64,000 bases of DNA, from positions 62,001 to 126,000 of the forward strand of contig NZ_BMMH01000014.1 in NCBI RefSeq assembly GCF_014645735.1. The letters are read 5' to 3'. A model generated the notes under the pieces. It made no database searches. It had not been told where the DNA came from and saw only the letters and a list, made by a program, of their open reading frames with translations. Positions 32,062 to 40,864 of this stretch are shown one piece after another. Both the position numbers and the translations under genes were made by a program. The DNA is from Nocardia jinanensis (lineage in GTDB: Bacteria > Actinomycetota > Actinomycetes > Mycobacteriales > Mycobacteriaceae). How positions within the stretch are numbered: position 1 is the stretch's first letter; each line of letters starts with the position of its first letter.

Positions 32062-33528
32062 CTAGTCGGCGGCCGGCTCCACGAACGCGACCGCGGTGGC
32101 GAACGGGCCGAGTTCGACCTCACCGTTGTCGACCGGCCGCGTAACAGCCGGTCCGGCCCCGGTCGAGGTGTCGACGGTGCGAATGCTCGCCACGGGGTCG
32201 GTGAAACGTACGCGCACGGGCTCGGGGTACTTGTTGACCAGTAGGATCCGCCGCTGTCCGTCCGTGCAGGCGAAGGCCTGGCCGTGGATCCGGGCGTCCG
32301 GCGCCGCCAGGGTGGGGGCCGATCCGGCCCGGTGCAATGTATCGCCCGGGCCGAAGTTGGCCAGCAACAGTTCCAGCGCCCGATAACGGGCGTTGGGCTC
32401 GCCCGTCCGCCAGTCGAGCAGTGATACCCCGTGGACCATCCCGGGATAGCCGAGGAACTCGGCCACCCCTACGAGCTCGATGCCGAGTTCGGTCAGCCGT
32501 GACCAGAGATAGGTGACCACCGCCGCGCTCAGCGCCCAGTACTCCTCGGGCGCGTCGGGTTCCGGATTCAGGATGTCCGGAGTGAACGTGCCGATCTCGT
32601 TGATATGGGTTTCGGTCTCGGGGGAGAGCCGCTGTTTGATCGATTCGATCAGCTGCACCTGGCGCAGGAATCCGTCCGCCTGGGAGAAGAGCACGCTGTG
32701 CCATTTCTCGAAGGGGAGATTTCCCCGCAACGTGACCGGGTCGAGGATATCGGGCATCGCGTAGAAGTGGAAAGAGAAGGCGTCGACAGGGGTACCGTCC
32801 GTGTGATTGGCCGGGTCGAGGAAGTACCAGAAGTATTCGGGGTCGAAATCGACCAGGCTCAGCGACAGGCCGACGAACTTCATCTCCGCATCGAGCGGCC
32901 GCAACCGCGCGACCACGGCGTCGTAGAGCCGGGTGTAGACCTGGGGTGAGAGTTTATGTCCCACATCGGGTTCGCACAGCACCTCCCAGAAGGCGAACCG
33001 GTGGTCGCGGCCGGATTCGTGCCGGATGCCGAACTGGTCGGTGAACCCGCCGTCGATGTACCACCGGCCGATCCGTTCGAAATGTTCGGCCACCTCGGAG
33101 AGGCCGGGGTCGCGGAATTCGGTGCCTTGTTCGTAGTCCCAGTGGATGGCCGACGGATCGTCCTGCAGGGCATACGGCTCCGGAGTCTCGAACATCCAGG
33201 TGGGGATGGTGGCGAAGTTCGCGACGACCGGCCGGCCCTCGGCGGCCGCGAGGAAATCGTCGACGAATTCGTCGAGCCGGTGGAAGTCCCAGGAGGTCCG
33301 CCCGGCGGTGGGTGGATCGAGCTCCGGGACGGAAAGTTTCGGCGAGGACCACCAGGGCAGGAAGCGTGCGTAATCGGCCCCGAGATCGCGGAGTGCGGTG
33401 AAGGCCCGATCGTGGACGGGGGAGCTGCGCTGTAGCGGCGGCGCGGTCCAGAGGTGGGTGGTCAGGGTGGTGCGGGAGGTGATCGTCGGTGTCGTCCAGT
33501 CGACGGTGACGGGCAGGGCGTCGGTCAT
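32062..33528 (-). CDS. glycoside hydrolase family 39-like enzyme
   Basis: The 488-residue protein has a beta/alpha-barrel with clan-A hydrolase features: DLGADYARFLPWWSSPKLSVPELDPP, NFATIPTWMFETPEPY, FAFWEVLCEPDVG with the acid/base Glu after the Trp, and HINEIGTFTPDI with the nucleophile Glu near residue 310. A small C-terminal beta domain (GQRRILLVNKYPEPVRVRF) follows. There is no signal peptide, so it is cytosolic. Xylosidase or iduronidase-type specificity cannot be told apart from sequence. The gene heads an operon with TetR. Confidence 0.8.
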   Translation of the reverse strand: MTDALPVTVDWTTPTITSRTTLTTHLWTAPPLQRSSPVHDRAFTALRDLGADYARFLPWWSSPKLSVPELDPPTAGRTSWDFHRLDEFVDDFLAAAEGRPVVANFATIPTWMFETPEPYALQDDPSAIHWDYEQGTEFRDPGLSEVAEHFERIGRWYIDGGFTDQFGIRHESGRDHRFAFWEVLCEPDVGHKLSPQVYTRLYDAVVARLRPLDAEMKFVGLSLSLVDFDPEYFWYFLDPANHTDGTPVDAFSFHFYAMPDILDPVTLRGNLPFEKWHSVLFSQADGFLRQVQLIESIKQRLSPETETHINEIGTFTPDILNPEPDAPEEYWALSAAVVTYLWSRLTELGIELVGVAEFLGYPGMVHGVSLLDWRTGEPNARYRALELLLANFGPGDTLHRAGSAPTLAAPDARIHGQAFACTDGQRRILLVNKYPEPVRVRFTDPVASIRTVDTSTGAGPAVTRPVDNGEVELGPFATAVAFVEPAAD

Positions 33529-33561
33529 GGTGGCCTCTCTCGGAAGATGACTCCGCTAACG

Positions 33562-33581
33562 TAGCTACAAATTTGTAGCTA
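33562..33581. promoter_or_regulatory. perfect 20-bp palindromic operator
   Basis: TAGCTACAAATTTGTAGCTA is fully self-complementary and lies 34 bases upstream of the GH39-like start. Its A+T-rich centre contrasts with the surroundings, and its position over the expected promoter fits binding of the TetR protein encoded in the operon. Confidence 0.82.
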
Positions 33582-33670
33582 TGCAACCGTATCTAGAGAG
33601 CGGTCCACTCGGTGCTCCGCACGATTCCGGGAAGTGCCCGGAACCGGGCGGAGCCGCCTCGTGTTCGGGT

Positions 33671-35311
33671 TCAGGCGTCGCCGACGGGCCCGGCGACCTC
33701 GCGCAGCCGACCGTCGGAAAGCCGCAGCCTGCGGCGGACCCCGATTTCGGTGAGGAACCGTTCGTCATGGCTGACCACCATGAACGCACCCCGGTAGGCG
33801 TCGAGCGCGCTCTCGAGCTGTCCCACGCTCACCAGGTCGAGGTTGTTGGTCGGCTCGTCCAGTAGCAGCAACTGCGGCGCCGGTTCGGCGAACAGGACGC
33901 AGGCCAGGGTGGCGCGCAGCCGTTCACCGCCGGAGAGCGCACCCACCGGAAGATCGACCCGGGAACCACGGAACAGGAAGCGTGCCAGCAGGTTCAGCCG
34001 TTGCGGAGTGGGCAGGCCAGGGGCGAACGCGGCCAAGTTCTCGGCGACGGTGCGGTCGAGGTCGAGCAGATCCAGTCGCTGGGACAGATATGCGACCCGG
34101 CCCTCGGCGCGGGTGACAGCACCGCTGTCCGGCGCCAGATCGCCGTGGACTATCCGCAGCAGGGTGGATTTGCCCGCACCGTTGGGTCCGGTCAGGGCGA
34201 TCCGCTCGGGCCCGCGGATCGTCAGATCCGCGCCGTCACCGTCGAAGATCTCCTGTTCGCCGAAGCGGTAGCGGATCTGCTCACCGGCGAATACGGTGCG
34301 CCCGGCCGGCACATCGGTATCCGGTAGTTGCAGGCTGATCCGCTGCTCCGGGCGCAGGGCGCGTTCGGCCCGGTCGAGCCGATTTTTCGCGGCGTCGACC
34401 CGGGCCGCATGGGTTTCGTTCGCCCGCCCGGCCGATTCCTGGGCATTGCGTTTCATGGTCCCGGCGAAGATCTTGGGCAGGCCCGCGTTGCCCAGATTCC
34501 GGGCCGCGTTGCTCGCCCGTTTCGCGGCGCGCTCCCGGGCCTGCTGGAGTTCGCGCTTCTCCCGTTTGACCTCTTGTTCGGCATTGCGGATGTTCTTGTG
34601 CGCGACCTCGCGCTCGGCGCGCACCGTGTCCTCGTACTCGGTGAAACTGCCTCCGTAGAAGCGGATCTCACCGGAGTGCAGTTCGGCGATCCGGTCCATC
34701 CGATCCAGCAGTGCCCGGTCGTGGCTCACCAGCAGCAGGCAACCCTTCCAATCGGCCAGGAGGTCGTAGAGCTGGTGCCGGGCCTCGAGATCGAGGTTGT
34801 TGGTGGGCTCGTCGAGCAGTAGCACCTCGGGTTGTCGCAGCAGCTGGGCCGCCAGGCCCAGCGACACCACCTGGCCCCCGCTGAGGGTGCGCAACCGCCG
34901 GGTGAGCGGCAGATCACCCAGGCCGAGGCGTTCCAGCTGGGCGCGGGTGCGTTCCTCGATATCCCAGTCCGTGCCGATGGTGGTGAAATGTTCTTCGGCG
35001 GTGTCACCGGATTCCACGGCGTCCAAGGCGGCCAGGACCGGTGCGATACCCAGAGTTTCGGCGACCGTCATATCGCCGGTGAGCGGCAGGGTCTGCGGGA
35101 GGTAGCCGAGTACGCCGTCGACCGATACGTTGCCGGTGCGGGGTCGCAGGTCACCCGCGATCAACCTGAGCAGTGTGCTCTTGCCCGCGCCGTTGGGCGC
35201 GACCAGACCGGTCCGCCCGGCGGGCACGCTGAAGGACAGATCGTCGAACACGGGGGTGTCGTCCGGCCAGGAGAAAGACAGATTCGAACAGACGATAAAA
35301 GTTTCGGACAT
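33671..35311 (-). CDS. ABC-F family ATPase (ribosomal protection type)
   Basis: The 546-residue soluble protein has two ABC domains: Walker A motifs APNGAGKST and GPNGAGKST, signatures LSGGQ and LSGGE, and two LLLDEPTNNLD Walker B motifs. The domains are joined by a charged coiled linker (about residues 230-320, rich in Arg, Lys, Glu and Ala), and there are no membrane spans. This is the ABC-F plan of translation factors and antibiotic ribosome-protection proteins such as VarM, Lsa and Msr types. The linker that reaches the peptidyl-transferase centre is long enough for a resistance role, but the drug is unknown. A leader peptide and a stem-loop upstream point to drug-inducible attenuation. 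Confidence 0.88.
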   Translation of the reverse strand: MSETFIVCSNLSFSWPDDTPVFDDLSFSVPAGRTGLVAPNGAGKSTLLRLIAGDLRPRTGNVSVDGVLGYLPQTLPLTGDMTVAETLGIAPVLAALDAVESGDTAEEHFTTIGTDWDIEERTRAQLERLGLGDLPLTRRLRTLSGGQVVSLGLAAQLLRQPEVLLLDEPTNNLDLEARHQLYDLLADWKGCLLLVSHDRALLDRMDRIAELHSGEIRFYGGSFTEYEDTVRAEREVAHKNIRNAEQEVKREKRELQQARERAAKRASNAARNLGNAGLPKIFAGTMKRNAQESAGRANETHAARVDAAKNRLDRAERALRPEQRISLQLPDTDVPAGRTVFAGEQIRYRFGEQEIFDGDGADLTIRGPERIALTGPNGAGKSTLLRIVHGDLAPDSGAVTRAEGRVAYLSQRLDLLDLDRTVAENLAAFAPGLPTPQRLNLLARFLFRGSRVDLPVGALSGGERLRATLACVLFAEPAPQLLLLDEPTNNLDLVSVGQLESALDAYRGAFMVVSHDERFLTEIGVRRRLRLSDGRLREVAGPVGDA

Positions 35312-35379
35312 GTAGGAGAGACCTCGATTGTCGTTCGGGCGCGTGCAGCTGCCTCGAAGAAGGAAAAGTGAACGACGAA

Positions 35380-35422
35380 ACGGCCACTACAGCGGCGCCC
35401 GGTGCGCCCTACTGGTGGCCGT
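35380..35422 (-). promoter_or_regulatory. attenuator-like stem-loop upstream of the ABC-F gene
   Basis: ACGGCCAC (35380-35387) pairs with GTGGCCGT (35415-35422), with an inner GGCGC/GCGCC stem around CCGGT. In the transcript the structure starts exactly at the stop codon of the 13-codon leader. A second small hairpin (GAGCC-GGGT-GGCTC) overlaps the leader's last codons, so alternative pairing is possible. Confidence 0.6.
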
Positions 35423-35463
35423 CAGAGCCGGGTGGCTCCGGAGATATCGAGTTCACCAACCAT
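35422..35463 (-). CDS. 13-residue leader peptide (MVGELDISGATRL) of the ABC-F gene
   Basis: The frame runs from ATG 35463 to TGA 35422-35424 and is preceded by a purine-rich AGAGAGA. It ends 111 bases before the ABC-F start, with a stem-loop in between. Short leaders with this spacing are the usual sensors for macrolide, lincosamide or pleuromutilin-induced stalling ahead of ABC-F and erm genes. The peptide itself is not one I know. Confidence 0.5.
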   Translation of the reverse strand: MVGELDISGATRL

Positions 35464-35556
35464 GGTCGATCTCTCTGTGGACGAAGATTCCCTGCTCACG
35501 ATAGCAGCCCGGCCGGCGGCGGACCGGGTTCGGCCGACCGGCCGCAGGGTGGATTC

Positions 35557-35982
35557 TCAGAAGCCGGGAGTGAGGTGGGGTTCGACTTCGCCGGCGAGAG
35601 GCGGTTCGCCGCACTGGATCCCGCACCGATGTTCGTCGGGGACCGTGGACCCGTCCTCGTACTCGCAGCTGGCCTCGTCACAGGCGTAATCGCGATTGGG
35701 ATCCATCGCCACGGGTTCGCTGTAGTACGACCACGCGAAGGTGTCGGAGCCCTGCACTGCCGAGCAGTAGACGGTGGTGCCGTCGGCGAGATGCCCGACC
35801 TCGCCGGGCTCCTCGCAATAGCTGTCCAGCTCCACCTGCGGATTCGGCCCGGCGGCGACCGGCGTCACCTGGGTCCAGGGGAGTGCGGCCGCGGGAGCGG
35901 CGGCGAAGAAGAGGGCGGCGGCCCCGACGGTCGCGCCGAGAAGTCGGGGGCCGACGCGACAGGTGCGCGCTTGTGGCCTCAT
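35557..35982 (-). CDS. secreted Cys-rich small protein
   Basis: The 141-residue protein has an Arg-containing N-terminus, a hydrophobic stretch (LLGATVGAAALFFAAAPAAA) and a probable signal-peptidase cut before LPWTQ. The mature part of about 105 residues is acidic and has six Cys (DSYCEE, VYCSA, YACDEASCEYE, HRCGIQCG), enough for three disulfides. I do not recognise a family. The promoter side faces the MFS gene region. Start ATG 35982 is chosen because the signal peptide begins within ten residues. Confidence 0.7.
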   Translation of the reverse strand: MRPQARTCRVGPRLLGATVGAAALFFAAAPAAALPWTQVTPVAAGPNPQVELDSYCEEPGEVGHLADGTTVYCSAVQGSDTFAWSYYSEPVAMDPNRDYACDEASCEYEDGSTVPDEHRCGIQCGEPPLAGEVEPHLTPGF

Positions 35983-36320
35983 GGTTCGATTCCGTTCTGT
36001 CGAGTCCCCCACCCGTTCGAGCTGATCGATCGTAGCTATCACCGCAGGTGGGAGGCAACGGCTGGACCAGGCCGGGCTGGCGGTGCGGATACGCGCCGGA
36101 GTCGGGATCGTGCCGCAACCGTAACCGGCGCCGCACTCGGGTAACCGCACCGTGCGGTAGCGACTGCTCGCCGCCGCCCGTGACAGCCGCTTCGCCGTGA
36201 TCGGCTTGCCGGGGGCACCGGTGGTGCACCCGGTGCCTGTGCCGAGATCTCGATTAGGGCACATGGGCCCGGCGCCGATGAATACGGAACCCCCGGCGGG
36301 ATCGAAGCCTGGCGGGATGC

Positions 36321-37640
36321 TCAGCCGACGTGACGGGTGGTCCCGGAAACCCGGGAGCGGGGTCGGGCCGATATCGCCACATCATCCGCGGCCGCGGTGG
36401 GGTCCGCCGCGCCGGTGTGTCCGGTCCCCGCTCGGTCGAGGCGCGCCAATGCGAACGCCGAGACGAATCCGATCAGGGCCAGCCCGGTCCAGACCGCCCA
36501 TTCGGCTTCCGCTGCCCGGGCAGCACCGAAAACGGCGCCGGTGGCGAGATTGCCGATCAGGATGCCGATACCGACCACACTGTTGTAGAAGCCGTAATAG
36601 GTGCCCACCAGGCGGTCTCCGGCGAGTGTGACCACCGTGTCCATCTCGAACGGGAACACCGCGGCCGTGCCGACGGCCAGCAGTGCCCCCGAGACCAGCA
36701 GGGCGGCCACCGCCGCCCAGGTGCCGAACCGCGCGGGTACGGGCACCAGCGCGAGTGGCAGGAACGCGACCGCCAGAATCGTCAGACCGGTGACCAGGGC
36801 GCGTCCGGTACCCCAGCGTGCGCGGAACCAGGCGGTGATGCGCAGTTGCCCGGCCACCGCGATCACCGCGGAGATCACGAACAGGGCGGAGACGAGTAGC
36901 TGGGCACGGTCCCGGGTGATCGTCTCCGCTTGCAGCGGAAGGGCCAGATACATCTGGAAGGACAGCACATAGGAACCGATCATCGCCACCGAGAACGCCA
37001 CGAACCGCCGGTTGCGCAGCACCCCGGCCCACGCCGTCCGCACCGGGACGCGGTCGTGATCCGGGCGTTCGCGCCGGGCGGGCAGCGCCAGTAATTGGGC
37101 CACCGTCAGCACGGCGAACACCAGCGCCGCCACGGCCGCCACCACCCGGAAATCGAGTGCCAGCAGTGCCACCCCGACGAGCGGGCCCGCGAGGATTCCG
37201 GCCTGATAGAAGATGTTGAACACCGCGAAGGCCTCCACCCGCCGGGAGCCGGATTCAGCCGCGAGGTAGGCACGGACCGCAGGATTGAACAGTGCACCGG
37301 CGAATCCCGTGGCAGCAGAAGCGATCAACAGTGCGGGCAGGTCGGTGGCGAACACCAGCAACGCGAAACCGCCCGTGCGCAACAGGCATCCGGCCACGAT
37401 CAGGGGTTTGTAACCGAGCCGGTCGGCCAGGGTGCCGCCGATCAGGAACATGCCCTGCTGGGAGAAGTTGCGCACACCCAGCACCAGTCCCACCGCCCAC
37501 GCGGCGAACCCGAGCGGGCCGGCCAGGTATCCGGCCAGGAACGGCATGAGCATGTAGAAACCGAGGTTGATTCCGAACTGGTTGACCATCAGGAGCCGAG
37601 CCGGGGCGTCGAAGCTGCGGAAGGTGGCGATCGCGCTCAT
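36321..37640 (-). CDS. MFS transporter (Rv0849-like), third gene of the copper-box operon
   Basis: The 439-residue protein has twelve predicted membrane helices and the MFS loop motif GGTLADRLGYKPLIV between helices 2 and 3. The N-terminal half starts LLMVNQFGINLGFYMLMPFLAGYLAGPLG, and a short Asp/Ala-rich tail closes the protein. It is coupled to the cysteine-synthase-like gene by an ATGA overlap at 37637-37640. In M. tuberculosis an MFS gene (Rv0849) follows cysK2 in the copper-induced lpqS operon, and the same order is present here. The substrate is unknown; export of a sulfur-containing metabolite or metal chelator is an inference. Confidence 0.85.
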   Translation of the reverse strand: MSAIATFRSFDAPARLLMVNQFGINLGFYMLMPFLAGYLAGPLGFAAWAVGLVLGVRNFSQQGMFLIGGTLADRLGYKPLIVAGCLLRTGGFALLVFATDLPALLIASAATGFAGALFNPAVRAYLAAESGSRRVEAFAVFNIFYQAGILAGPLVGVALLALDFRVVAAVAALVFAVLTVAQLLALPARRERPDHDRVPVRTAWAGVLRNRRFVAFSVAMIGSYVLSFQMYLALPLQAETITRDRAQLLVSALFVISAVIAVAGQLRITAWFRARWGTGRALVTGLTILAVAFLPLALVPVPARFGTWAAVAALLVSGALLAVGTAAVFPFEMDTVVTLAGDRLVGTYYGFYNSVVGIGILIGNLATGAVFGAARAAEAEWAVWTGLALIGFVSAFALARLDRAGTGHTGAADPTAAADDVAISARPRSRVSGTTRHVG

Positions 37641-38767
37641 CGGCGAACTCCTTCGATCGCGATGATCGCGCGCGGATCCACCACCGTCGCGCACCGGGTC
37701 CACGACCGGAACTCGGCCTCGAACGGGCTCGACACCGTGGCCGGCCCGGCAGGCGGGGCCGCGGTGAGCAGATCGTGTGCGCGGCAGTACTCGTCGCTGA
37801 AAACTGTGTCGAAATAGCGCTGTGGGCCGTCGGGGAAGATCGCGGCGACCTGGGTGTCCGAGTCGAACTGCCCGGCCGCCCAGCCCGCGACCAGAGCCAC
37901 CGCGCCCACGCTCCAGCCGCCGGTGGCGTGGTGGGTGGTGGCCAGGGTCCGGCAGGCCCACACCGCCTCGGCCGGGGCGATCCAGTGGACCTCGTCGAAC
38001 GCCGCGTAATCGACGTTGGCGGGATAGATGCTCGACCCGAGTCCGCGCATGAGCCGCGGTCGGGCGGGTTGGCCGAAGATGGTGGAGGACACGGTGTCCA
38101 CGCCGATGAGTTTCAAGGCGGGATCGAATCGGCGCAGTACCCGTGCCACGCCCGCGGAATGTCCGCCGGTGCCCACGGCGCAGACGAGCACGTCCACGCC
38201 GCCCAGTTGTTCGATCAGCTCCATGCCCAGCGACTCGTAGGCGGCCACGTTGTCGGGATTGTTGTACTGATCGGGGCACCACGCGGACGGATCGTCGGAC
38301 AGCAGGCTCGCGACGCGGTCGCGGCGGGCCTGCTGCCATCCCCCCGCCGGATGTGGCGCGGATACCGTATCGACCGTGGCGCCGTATGCCGTCAGCAACT
38401 GTTCCACGATCGGCTCCAGACCGGGGTCGGTGACCAGCGTGACCGGGTGGTGGTAGGCCACTCCGGCCAGTGCCAGACCCAGACCCAGGGTGCCGCTGGT
38501 GGATTCCACGATCCGCGTGCCCGGCGCGAGATCGCCGCGTTCGCGCGCGCGTCGCACCATGTGCAGTGCGGGCCGGTCTTTCATCCCCCCGGGATTGCTG
38601 CCTTCGAGTTTGGCCCAGAATCCCCGCCCGGCCGGTGCCAGCGGGGCGCCCACCCACAGCACCGGCGTATTGCCCACCAGCGCCGGGGGTGTCAGGGCGG
38701 CGCCGGGCATCGGCACGATTCCGGCGGCGGTCGGCTCCACCCGTTCGGGCAGTACCACGTTGTTCAT
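37637..38767 (-). CDS. cysK2: PLP-dependent cysteine synthase-family enzyme (CysK2-like)
   Basis: The 376-residue fold-type II PLP enzyme has the Lys Schiff-base site in KLEGSNPGGMKDRPAL (Lys63), the substrate loop ESTSGTLGLGLA, and the phosphate-binding GTGGHSAGVARVLR. It is longer than standard CysK (about 310) because of a C-terminal extension of about 60 residues. M. tuberculosis CysK2 has a similar size and makes S-sulfocysteine from O-phosphoserine and thiosulfate. The assignment here rests on size, fold and the lpqS-like/cysK2/MFS order rather than on specificity residues. ATG 38767 is the start; it overlaps the MFS start. Confidence 0.72.
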   Translation of the reverse strand: MNNVVLPERVEPTAAGIVPMPGAALTPPALVGNTPVLWVGAPLAPAGRGFWAKLEGSNPGGMKDRPALHMVRRARERGDLAPGTRIVESTSGTLGLGLALAGVAYHHPVTLVTDPGLEPIVEQLLTAYGATVDTVSAPHPAGGWQQARRDRVASLLSDDPSAWCPDQYNNPDNVAAYESLGMELIEQLGGVDVLVCAVGTGGHSAGVARVLRRFDPALKLIGVDTVSSTIFGQPARPRLMRGLGSSIYPANVDYAAFDEVHWIAPAEAVWACRTLATTHHATGGWSVGAVALVAGWAAGQFDSDTQVAAIFPDGPQRYFDTVFSDEYCRAHDLLTAAPPAGPATVSSPFEAEFRSWTRCATVVDPRAIIAIEGVRR

Positions 38768-38878
38768 GACTGTCGCTTTCTGTATCGGGTACGCGTGGTA
38801 CGCCACACAGGACCCGGAGGTGGGTGAACGGCAGCGGACTCCGGCCGGTCCCAGGGGAACCGGCCTGACGCCGGCCGA

Positions 38879-39322
38879 TCAGCGCCGGGCGATACAGAAG
38901 CGGGTGAGGATCTCGCGGCCACCGGCGGCGAGCGCTGCGGCCGGGGGTCCCCGGATCCAGCAGCCGGCGACGGGTGCGAGAGAAAGACCAGCGGCGGTGG
39001 CGAGGGTGAGTGCCACCGGCACGACGACAGTGAACGGGTCGGGAACCCGCGCGGGTAGCACAACCTGGGAAACGCAGTGCACGGCGTGGGCCGTGCAATG
39101 GCTCCCGGCCGGATCGCCGGTACGGTCGTGGTGACCGGCCGCCGTGGTGACGGCCGCGTGCGCTCGGGCGTGCGCGGTGGCCGCGGGGACGAGGTCACAG
39201 TGCAGCAGCGGTGCCAGCAGGGCCAGCGCGGCCAGTACCACCACGACCGTCGCGGTGCGGGACCGGCGCCGCCGCCGTGGTGGGGTGGCGGGTGCGGTCC
39301 GGGCGTGCGCGGTGTCCGTCAT
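38879..39322 (-). CDS. LpqS-like His/Cys-containing membrane or exported protein
   Basis: The 147-residue protein has a basic N-terminus (PPRRRRRSRTATV), a hydrophobic segment (VVVVLAALALLAPLLHC), a His/Cys-bearing extracytoplasmic part (HARAHAAV, AAGHHDR, SHCTAHAVHCV) and a second hydrophobic span. Such His/Cys clusters suit copper binding. It is the first gene after a RicR-type box and precedes the cysK2- and MFS-like genes by 111 bases, which is the position of lpqS in mycobacteria. Direct similarity to LpqS cannot be verified by eye. It has the lipobox-like ending LLHC but lacks a small residue at -1. Confidence 0.6.
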   Translation of the reverse strand: MTDTAHARTAPATPPRRRRRSRTATVVVVLAALALLAPLLHCDLVPAATAHARAHAAVTTAAGHHDRTGDPAGSHCTAHAVHCVSQVVLPARVPDPFTVVVPVALTLATAAGLSLAPVAGCWIRGPPAAALAAGGREILTRFCIARR

Positions 39323-39383
39323 TCGCCACCTCCGTTCCCGAGTGCCGCGTCCGCGACCGGCCCCACGCCGGTCGCCACTACTC

Positions 39384-39398
39384 TACCCCCGTTGGGTA
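39384..39398. promoter_or_regulatory. RicR/CsoR-type copper operator TACCC-N5-GGGTA
   Basis: TACCCCCGTTGGGTA matches exactly the palindrome recognised by the mycobacterial copper repressor RicR, and is close to CsoR sites. It lies 62 bases upstream of the LpqS-like start, in promoter position. No ricR/csoR gene is in this window, so regulation would be in trans. Confidence 0.72.
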
Positions 39399-39707
39399 CT
39401 CGCATCGCGTGGGTGTCGTGGCAGGTGGGTCACCGGATGTGTCCCGTGGCAGTGCTTCCGGAAGGCGGACCGCTGTGAGAACGTGACTTCCGCCGGTCGA
39501 GAATTGTGCCCGGTGCCGCACGGGCGGATGTTCCTGGCCCAGGGAATCCAGCGGGGCGAGTCCTCGCACGGCACGGGCGCCACCCACGGCCTGCGGCCGA
39601 TTGTGGCATCGGTCCGGACGACTGCGGTTCCAGGTGCGCCGGTTCGCGCTCGGGGGCCCGAGGTGCCGGGGGCCGGTCGGCCGTGAGATGCCGGCCGGGA
39701 GGTCGCG
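39399..39707. other. intergenic stretch upstream of the copper-box operon
   Basis: I see no gene, tRNA or recognisable riboswitch here. It contains the end of the aldo/keto reductase gene's downstream region (stop at 39708). No strong hairpin is visible. Confidence 0.35.
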
Positions 39708-40580
39708 CTATGCGGCGCCGGCCTTCGTCAGTACATCGAACTCCTCATCGGTCAGTTCGATCGTCGCGCCGGCCAGGTTGTCCTCGAGGTGCGCGACGCT
39801 GGACGTTCCCGGGATGGGGAGCAGGACGGGAGAGCGCGCGAGGAGCCAGGCGAGGGCGAGCTGCGCGGGGGTGGCGTCGTGTTGCTTCGCCAGTTCGGTG
39901 AGCGGGCTGCCCTCACCGGAGAGCTTTCCGGTGGCCAGCGGGAACCAGGGGATGAACCCGATGCCCTGGTCGGCCGACCAGTCGAGGAGCTCTTCCGAGG
40001 AGCGGTCGGTGAGGTTGTAGAGATTCTGCACGGAGGCGATCGGGGCGATCTGCCGGGCTGCTTCGGCCTGGGCCACGCTGACTTCGCTGAGGCCGATATG
40101 GCGGACCTTGCCTTCGTCCTGAAGCTTCTTCAGCTCGCCGATCTGGTCTTCCAGTGGGGTGTCGGGGTCGATGCGATGGAGTTGGAAGAGGTCGATGCGC
40201 TCGACGCCCAGGTGGCGCAGGCTCATCTCGGCCTGCTGGCGCAGGTAGGCGGGCCGGCCTACGGGCGTCCAGCGGTCGGGGCCCTGGCGGGTGAGCCCGG
40301 CCTTCGTGGCGATGACGATCCCGTCGCTGTAGGGGTGCAGGGCCTCGCGCAGGAGGGGTTCGGCTACGGCGGGGCCGTAGCTGTCGGCGGTATCGAAGAA
40401 GTTCACGCCGAGCTCGACGGCGCGCCGGAGAACCCGGACGGCTTCGTCGCGGTTCGCCGGCTCGCCCCAGACTCCGGGGCCGGTCAGCTGCATCGTGCCG
40501 TAGCCGAGGCGGTTGATCTCGAGGTCGCCGCCGAGGCGGAAGGTGCCGGAAGCGTCGGCGGGGCGGGTGGAATCGGTCAT
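39708..40580 (-). CDS. aldo/keto reductase
   Basis: The 290-residue cytosolic NADPH-dependent oxidoreductase shows the AKR barrel motifs: EINRLGYGTMQL, GVNFFDTADSYGPA with the catalytic Asp and Tyr, IVIATKAGL with the catalytic Lys, IDLFQLHRIDP with the His, and LLPIPGTSSVAHLEDN binding the cofactor phosphate. It resembles the YdbC/pyridoxal reductase group. ATG 40580 is the start. It stands alone, transcribed away from tRNA-Leu and fas. Confidence 0.9.
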   Translation of the reverse strand: MTDSTRPADASGTFRLGGDLEINRLGYGTMQLTGPGVWGEPANRDEAVRVLRRAVELGVNFFDTADSYGPAVAEPLLREALHPYSDGIVIATKAGLTRQGPDRWTPVGRPAYLRQQAEMSLRHLGVERIDLFQLHRIDPDTPLEDQIGELKKLQDEGKVRHIGLSEVSVAQAEAARQIAPIASVQNLYNLTDRSSEELLDWSADQGIGFIPWFPLATGKLSGEGSPLTELAKQHDATPAQLALAWLLARSPVLLPIPGTSSVAHLEDNLAGATIELTDEEFDVLTKAGAA

Positions 40581-40864
40581 GTGGGATGCGTCCCTTCGAG
40601 TCGGGGTCCGGACGGGGGCCGCGCATCGGTGGGCCGAAAAGGCCCGTCCTCGAACAACTCTACTGCGGCGTGATCAGCGGGGCGCTGATGCCGGTTGTGG
40701 TGAAAACAACCCCTGCCGCCCGCGCGGGGAGTAGGGTGCGCTCAGCACGTCGCCGCAGGTCAACAATGCAGAGACGAAGGGTGGGCAAGGGCGAACGCAG
40801 ATCCTCCAGGCCGTGTTCGAGTGGCACTCGAACACATTTTCGCCGGAGCGGTGCGTTCACCTTG

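Noticed and set aside
35368..35689. Plus-strand frame starting MNDETATTAAPGAPYWW with a decent ribosome-binding site
   Set aside because: It soon becomes the antisense of the secreted Cys-rich protein and has no family features. The region is better explained by the leader and attenuator of the ABC-F gene.
39323..39700. Cobalamin or other riboswitch upstream of the LpqS-like gene
   Set aside because: The GCCACTG/GGTG-type core motifs do not occur in the right order. The copper box explains the promoter better.
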